DNA of 11,356 nucleotides from Faecalicatena fissicatena (lineage in GTDB: Bacteria; Bacillota; Clostridia; Lachnospirales; Lachnospiraceae): positions 1-11,356 of the forward strand of contig LDAQ01000126.1 in NCBI GenBank assembly GCA_001028025.1, in the 5' to 3' direction. Of this stretch, positions 7,991-11,356 are shown piece after piece (position 1 is the first letter of the stretch; each line of letters starts with the position of its first letter). The notes under the pieces are model-generated. The model worked only from the letters and a program-made list of their open reading frames with translations, searched no databases and had not been told where the DNA came from. The translations under genes were made by a program, and so were the position numbers.

Positions 7991-8123
7991 AAGCTGATAA
8001 CTGTTTTCTTCCTTTTGCTCTTCTGGCAGCTAATACTTTTCTTCCGCCTGGTGTGCTCATTCTTGCTCTGAAGCCATGAACTTTAGCTCTCTGTCTTGTT
8101 TTTGGCTGAAATGTCATTTTCAT
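7989..8123 (-). CDS. rpmH: Large ribosomal subunit protein bL34
   Basis: The 44-residue basic protein starts MKMTFQPKTRQRAKVHGF, continues with RARMSTPGGRKVLAARRAKG and ends RKQLSA. This is a full-length bL34 with only small differences from the common MKRTFQPKN start. The start codon is preceded by GGGAGGTG eight bases upstream. It is the first gene of the minus-strand block and sits about 190 bp downstream of a strong promoter. In most Firmicutes dnaA lies divergently next to rpmH. Here the neighbouring 3.2 kb contains palindromes and an intron instead. Confidence 0.98.
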   Translation of the reverse strand: MKMTFQPKTRQRAKVHGFRARMSTPGGRKVLAARRAKGRKQLSA

Positions 8124-8164
8124 TGTAGATACACCTCCCTTTGTTTGATATACTTATACATTAT

Positions 8165-8217
8165 TCTGCAGCTTAGCCGCAGACCCGCCCGCAGGGCATG
8201 ATGTTTTGGGATGCCCT
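8165..8217 (-). promoter_or_regulatory. Two hairpins in the rpmH leader
   Basis: In the approximately 190-nt leader of rpmH, AGGGCAT and ATGCCCT (8193-8199 and 8211-8217) pair over an 11-nt loop. Nearer the gene, TCTGCGGC and GCTGCAGA (8165-8183, one G-U) pair over a triloop. They may stabilise the leader or serve in feedback control. No known leader family is recognised. Confidence 0.4.
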
Positions 8218-8316
8218 TTGGGTATTATAAAGTATTACAATTATTATCTCTTTCGCCTGCCTCTTCTGTGAAGCAAATATATCCTTACATAATACACAAA
8301 AAAGACACTGCTCTTA

Positions 8317-8345
8317 ATTATATTCAAAAAAATCAGGGAAGTCAA
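8317..8345 (-). promoter_or_regulatory. Sigma-A promoter of the rpmH operon
   Basis: On the minus strand TTGACT (8340-8345) and TATAAT (8317-8322) are separated by exactly 17 bases, one mismatch from the full consensus. Transcription should begin near 8310 and read rpmH-rnpA-yidD-yidC-jag. A second TATAAT at 8224-8229 has no good -35. The promoter lies 52 bp from the edge of giant palindrome 2. Confidence 0.85.
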
Positions 8346-8397
8346 GCTATTCTGGGGATTTTTCTGGGATTTTGCGGAGATTTTGGTGAAGGGGGGC

Positions 8398-8689
8398 GCT
8401 AAGGAAGAGATGTGCCCTGCTCCAGAGGGAACTGTGTATGCTGTTTCAAATCCTGGCCGTTCACGAAGAAGATGTAAACGAAAAAACAGGCGAAATTAAG
8501 GGACATGCCGCAGTTGGCCCGAATGCCGATGCATTCGCGCCGCCGGCGGCAACAAAATTTGTTTTGGTAAAACAAATTTTGCCCTTAATTTCACCTGTTT
8601 TTTCGTTAACATCTTCTAACGCTCACTATGATGGATTTTGAAACAGCATACACAGTTTCCTCTGGAGCAGGGCACATATCTTCCTTAGC
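8398..8689 (-). repeat. Giant inverted repeat, element 2 (292 nt, Y-shaped tip)
   Basis: Outer arms 8398-8453 and 8633-8689 pair with a G-A (8409/8678), a G-T (8429/8658) and one bulged base. An internal loop follows (8454-8466 against 8618-8632). The inner stem is 8467-8502 with 8582-8617: 36 bp with one A-A and one C-A mismatch. At the tip, three bases (ACA) precede a two-tier arm: TGCCGC/GCGGCA (8506-8511/8546-8551) around an 11-position hairpin (8516-8526/8531-8541, one C-C, loop CGAT). One base (A8552) follows, then a perfect 13-bp hairpin (8553-8565/8569-8581, loop GGT) that abuts the stem. Read on the minus strand this is the same layout as element 1. The minus orientation is also supported by the boundary motif at 8688-8699. 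It lies just upstream of the rpmH promoter, pointing the same way. No coding potential. Confidence 0.95.
8520..8554 (+). repeat. 35-bp tip repeat, copy 1
   Basis: This segment is identical over 35 bases to the reverse complement of 11322-11356. It contains the 7-bp hairpin CGAATGC/GCATTCG with loop CGAT and the 12-bp palindrome GCCGCCGGCGGC. It forms most of the two-tier arm of element 2. The adjoining simple hairpin differs in sequence between the two copies but sits at the same position. Confidence 0.95.
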
Positions 8690-8699
8690 TACGTTCATC
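8688..8699 (-). other. 5' boundary motif of element 2 (GATGAACGTAGC)
   Basis: On the minus strand the last GC of this 12-mer is the first pair of the palindrome, exactly as in element 1. It differs from the element 1 and 3 motif at two positions (C to A, A to G). A TATAAT on the same strand (8711-8716) lies 21 bp outside the boundary, which would place a transcript start at about the motif. However, no -35 is visible. Confidence 0.65.
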
Positions 8700-8700
8700 C

Positions 8701-9000
8701 GATCGGCAGAATTATATTAGGAAGTTTACGGAATAGCTTATGGGGACTTCATACGGGTGCAGTGGATCTGGATTGGATGCGCGGAGCAAACGGATTGAGA
8801 TTTATATTTGTTATAATTCACATTCGTTGAAATATTTTTCTGCTCTCATCCTCTTCCTATCATATTAAATAAACATATTTCAAACCAAATTCCTTCCCAC
8901 TAATACTCCCGAACCCTCTCCGCCCAGCCAGTCCACATCCGCTGCCCCGGTCCTGAATCCCCCCCACAGAAGAATCTTCCCTACCGCCCTGATGCACATA
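8701..9000. other. Intergenic segment between palindromes 2 and 3
   Basis: I see no gene. There is an extended -10 match on the plus strand, TGTTATAAT (8809-8817), with no good -35. It is placed where a dnaA promoter or a promoter reading into element 3 could lie. From about 8895 to 8990 the plus strand is strongly C-rich, ending at the boundary motif of element 3. No perfect DnaA box was found in this segment. Confidence 0.5.
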
Positions 9001-9128
9001 GCTCTATGAAAGGCTGTGAATGGTGTGCCGGGTGGGTCTGGTTTCCTGCGGGGGTGTGTATGACGTTTGAAAGTCCTTATAACGCGATTAGAGGCAGTTA
9101 CAGAGAAAATGTGGGGAATAGAGAGAAA
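8991..9128 (+). repeat. Giant palindrome element 3, boundary motif and 5' arm (partial)
   Basis: The motif GATGCACATAGC (8991-9002) is identical to the one at the start of element 1. The following arm shares short blocks with element 1 (GGTCTGGTT and TGCGGG). It also shares blocks with element 2 read on the minus strand: a GTTT-AAA-TCC pattern near 9065-9079 and TTAGA-G near 9088-9093. The matching arm is not in the window. The group II intron interrupts the element at 9128/9129, and the tip continues at 11293. By analogy 9090-9128 plus 11293-11294 would be one strand of the inner stem. Confidence 0.7.
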
Positions 9129-9129
9129 G

Positions 9130-9195
9130 TAGGGTAGCCTATTTCTAGGCTACCCCCTTATCAAACCGTACGTGCCCTATTAAGGCATACGGCTT
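9130..9195 (-). ncRNA. Group II intron domains V and VI
   Basis: Domain V is 9163-9195 on the minus strand. It starts AAGCCGTATG with the AGC catalytic triad and closes with ACGTACGGTTT, with CCT/GGG pairing near a short AT loop. Domain VI is a 10-bp hairpin with a GAAA tetraloop (9132-9141 with 9146-9155). The A seven bases from the 3' end (9135) is the expected branch point, but it lies within a fully paired stem in my fold. Confidence 0.85.
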
Positions 9196-9230
9196 ACCAA
9201 TTGCACTTCATAATAAATGTTGTACCGAAT

Positions 9231-10658
9231 CTACGTGGTTGCCAGCGTACGACATTGCGCTATGGCTGCAAGCCGTCTTTTGTCATAGTATTCCTTCCCA
9301 AGGCGCTTCTTTCCCCGCTCTACCGCCTTCCTGTTCCTTTCTTTCTGCTTTTCTATGTACTGTTCCATAGTGTATCCTGTCCGGATATGGTTATAATACC
9401 AGTTGGATGGTATCAAGTTGATTTTGCAGAAGTATTCGTTGTTCCAGCGGTGTTTCATGGCCATCCCTTTTCTTACTGTTGCTCCTTCATGTATCATTGC
9501 CACTCGAAGTCTCTGACGCGTATATCTGTCCAATGCCTGCAGTTCACTGCTAAATGCATTCAGATAACAGTGGCTGTTGCATCCATACTCCCTGTTCGCC
9601 TCAATTGCTTTGAATGGATTCAGATAATAATTCACTTTTCCCCGGATAATTGCATTTACTCGCTCTACCCATACTTCTTTGCTCAGAGTCAGCTTTTTCA
9701 ATGTTGCTTTCTTGATTTTTCTCTTAAAGTCCTTAAGCGATTTCTCTGTCGGTGTGACCATAAAGTATCTGCTTCCGTCTCTTTTTCGCTCTCTCCAGTG
9801 CCGGAAGGAAAATCCTACAAACTCAAAGTCCTGGCTTTCAAAATCCACGAACCTTGTTTTGGCTATTGAAATCTCCAGTCCCAGACTGTTTATCACCTTT
9901 TTGGCTATTTCCCCGGCCCTTCTGATTTCTTCTTCTGTTTTGGCGAATAGCAGAAAATCGTCACAGTACCGTACGAATTTAATTCCTTCCTTTTCCAGTT
10001 CCCAGTCCAACTCATTTAGGTATATGTTTGACATCAGCGGCGAAATCACACCTCCCTGCTGGGTGCCAGACACGCTTTCCATGTATTTTCCTTCCTCCAT
10101 ATATCCAGATTTCAGCCACGACCATATTATATCCAGCACGGTTCCATCTGCTATATATTTGTTTAGTACTTTCATCAGTTTCTTATGGGGTATGTTATCA
10201 AAGAACCCTTTGATATCACAGTCATATATGTGGTGATATCCATGCTCCACATACCACATGATTATCTGCATCACCCGTTCTATTCCTCTGCCCGGACGGT
10301 ATCCACAGGAACATTTGTGGAAAATCCCATCTTCAAATTTGGGGCTTAATACGTTCACAACACTTTGCTGTATTATTCGGTCTTTAATTACGGGAATACC
10401 AAGCGGTCTTTTATCTCCATTTTTCTTTGGTATGTAGACTCTTTTTACTGGGGTCGGCTTATAGTCCTTCTTTTTCAGTTCCTGTAGAATGTCTTCTATC
10501 TTTTCAGCCTCTCTGCTCTTAAAGGTCTCTATGGTTTCCATATCGATTCCCCCGCACCCTTTGTTCTTTTCTACCTGTTTCCAGGCAGCCATCAGTTTGC
10601 GGTCAAACAATATCTGACCATAGATACTATGCCACTTGTATTTCAGTTCATCATTCAT
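9231..10658 (-). CDS. ltrA: Group II intron reverse transcriptase/maturase
   Basis: This multifunctional intron protein assists splicing and copies the intron into DNA at new sites. The 475 residues show RT blocks in order: RT0 near 22-46, IPKKNGDKRPLGIP (76-89), GYRPGRG (119-125), CDIKGFFDNIPHKKL (147-161) with Asp148, GTQQGGVISPLMSNIYLNELD (198-218), the active site YCDD (231-234), and VGFSF (281-285). The maturase (X) and a basic DNA-binding region make up about 300-475. No HNH endonuclease cysteines follow, so it lacks the En domain. I chose the ATG at 10658, with GGAG six bases upstream; an upstream in-frame ATG at 10703 would run through the ribosome binding site. The frame is intact, so the intron may be active. 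The symbol is the generic family name. Confidence 0.93.
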   Translation of the reverse strand: MNDELKYKWHSIYGQILFDRKLMAAWKQVEKNKGCGGIDMETIETFKSREAEKIEDILQELKKKDYKPTPVKRVYIPKKNGDKRPLGIPVIKDRIIQQSVVNVLSPKFEDGIFHKCSCGYRPGRGIERVMQIIMWYVEHGYHHIYDCDIKGFFDNIPHKKLMKVLNKYIADGTVLDIIWSWLKSGYMEEGKYMESVSGTQQGGVISPLMSNIYLNELDWELEKEGIKFVRYCDDFLLFAKTEEEIRRAGEIAKKVINSLGLEISIAKTRFVDFESQDFEFVGFSFRHWRERKRDGSRYFMVTPTEKSLKDFKRKIKKATLKKLTLSKEVWVERVNAIIRGKVNYYLNPFKAIEANREYGCNSHCYLNAFSSELQALDRYTRQRLRVAMIHEGATVRKGMAMKHRWNNEYFCKINLIPSNWYYNHIRTGYTMEQYIEKQKERNRKAVERGKKRLGKEYYDKRRLAAIAQCRTLATT

Positions 10659-11292
10659 TACTATCTCCATCCTCCTTACGCTCGTCCGACTCGTTTTTGC
10701 CAAGGCATCGTTGTCTTTTCCATAGCCGTAAGTTCTTGATTTCGTTTACAAAGGTCAGCCCCCTTCCATTCATCATGCGTTTCGTCACATGACTACTCCT
10801 GTACTATTGGGCTGTCTGACTCCCCCTTATATAAATACAACTTCGAATTACTCTTATATGTATTTATCCTTTCGGTAGATAAGGGGGCCTCACAGGGTCA
10901 CCGCACCTTCCTTATTAGCATACCAAGCACCTCCACATGACAAGCCCCATCCACCCGACTGGCTCATAAAGGTGGACAATCCAGGTTTCCCGATCTGCCG
11001 CACGGTCACCAACTTGCCCTGCCGCATCATGTGCTTTACTTTGCGTTTCGGTCTGCTAAACCATCTACGGGTCTCTCGACTTTCCGCATCTCCTTCAGAC
11101 ACTGCCTTACAACAGTGCCCTAGATTAGACTTCCCAATTCGCGCCAGTGCTCATGGGTGTGGACTTTCACCACAGTGAAGTTTTGCTTTCTGAGCTCTCA
11201 ATTCGTTTTTGCTTCTCGCATCGTAATCGCTGCTCTTAAACACAAAATAGTCCTGACCTATTGGTCAGGACTGGTGCGACTGCCTGTCGCAC

Positions 11293-11356
11293 GGCATGAT
11301 TTGATTCACAAAATCAAATCATGTTGCCGCCGGCGGCGCGAATGCATCGGCATTCG
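11293..11356 (+). repeat. Giant palindrome element 3, tip (continues past window)
   Basis: After the intron, GG (11293-11294) would close the main stem. A 12-bp hairpin follows directly (11295-11306 with 11312-11323, loop CACAA). One base (T11324) follows, then the two-tier arm: TGCCGC (11325-11330), CGGC, an 11-base strand (11335-11345), loop ATCG (11346-11349) and the start of its return strand. This is the same hairpin, one base, two-tier order as in element 1 and in element 2 read on the minus strand. Positions 11322-11356 are the inverted copy of 8520-8554. The rest of the tip and the second arm lie outside the window. Confidence 0.85.

Larger units (their letters stand above)
9129..11292 (-). 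mobile_element. Group II intron with reverse transcriptase ORF
   Basis: On the minus strand the intron begins GTGCGAC at 11292 and continues with two tight hairpins (GTGCGAC/GTCGCAC, then GTCCTGACC/GGTCAGGAC at 11250-11271). It carries the maturase gene in domain IV. A domain V of 33 nt follows, then a domain VI hairpin, and it ends ...CCCTAC at 9129. This gives about 2,164 bp. Insertion directly at the foot of a strong DNA hairpin (11295-11323), with a T-rich 3' exon, is the site preference known for bacterial class C introns. The class is my inference; it was not established by phylogeny. The boundaries could be off by a few bases. Domains I-III occupy about 10,700-11,292, and the open frames there are not genes. 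Confidence 0.88.

Noticed and set aside
8211..8402. 63-codon plus-strand frame over the rpmH leader and promoter
   Set aside because: It overlaps a strong promoter and leader hairpins on the other strand and shows no family resemblance or ribosome binding site.
8520..8581. CRISPR or simple REP interpretation of the tip repeats
   Set aside because: There is no regular repeat-spacer array. The hairpins are parts of larger nested palindromes, and only two copies are seen here.
8438..8641. 67-codon plus-strand frame across element 2
   Set aside because: It simply reads through the palindrome. Its composition follows from the inverted repeat.
10890..11102. 70-codon minus-strand frame upstream of the maturase
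   Set aside because: It lies in the structured 5' domains of the group II intron RNA.

Overview
The window looks like the replication-origin side of a Clostridia chromosome, most likely a Lachnospiraceae-type Firmicute. The evidence is the minus-strand block rpmH-rnpA-yidD-yidC-jag-mnmE-mnmG-rsmG, a widely conserved order beside oriC in Firmicutes. A short Gram-positive-type YidC without the large periplasmic domain, a three-domain Jag/KhpB and moderate GC content agree with this. The genus cannot be fixed from the sequence.

Layout, left to right. Positions 1-469 hold no gene I can support: AT-rich, then C-rich DNA with one perfect DnaA-box match. Positions 480-880 form a giant inverted repeat (element 1). 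Positions 908-8123 are the ribosome/tRNA/membrane-insertion block, all on the minus strand. It is driven by a consensus sigma-A promoter at 8317-8345 and has a strong intrinsic terminator between jag and mnmE. Positions 8398-8689 form a second giant inverted repeat (element 2). Positions 8701-9000 are non-coding. At 9001 a third member of the same family begins (element 3). It is split by a complete-looking group II intron (about 9129-11292, minus strand, encoding a reverse transcriptase/maturase). Its tip reappears at 11293-11356, and its second arm should lie just beyond the window. dnaA, usually next to rpmH, is not in the window.

The main discovery candidate is this family of giant palindromes. 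Elements 1 and 2 share almost no arm sequence but fold to the same plan once oriented the same way. The plan runs: an outer stem (113 bp and about 56 bp), an internal loop of 13-15 nt per side, an inner stem of 35-36 bp, and a three-way junction with unpaired spacers of exactly 0, 1 and 3 nt. The junction carries one simple 12-13 bp hairpin and one two-tier arm (6 bp, small internal loop, 11 bp, ATCR tetraloop). The internal loops share sequence (AACGGCC on one side, AGTG-GC-GT on the other). The outer boundaries are also shared: GATGMACRTA before a starting GC, and a final GC before G(T)CCCCCC. Element 3 shows the same 5' boundary motif and the same tip. This is the pattern expected of a structure under selection or of a mobile palindromic element, and I do not recognise it as a named family.

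The gene block works together in translation and membrane biogenesis: L34, the RNase P protein, YidD/YidC membrane insertion, the RNA-binding Jag, the MnmE-MnmG tRNA wobble-uridine modification pair, and RsmG 16S rRNA methylation.
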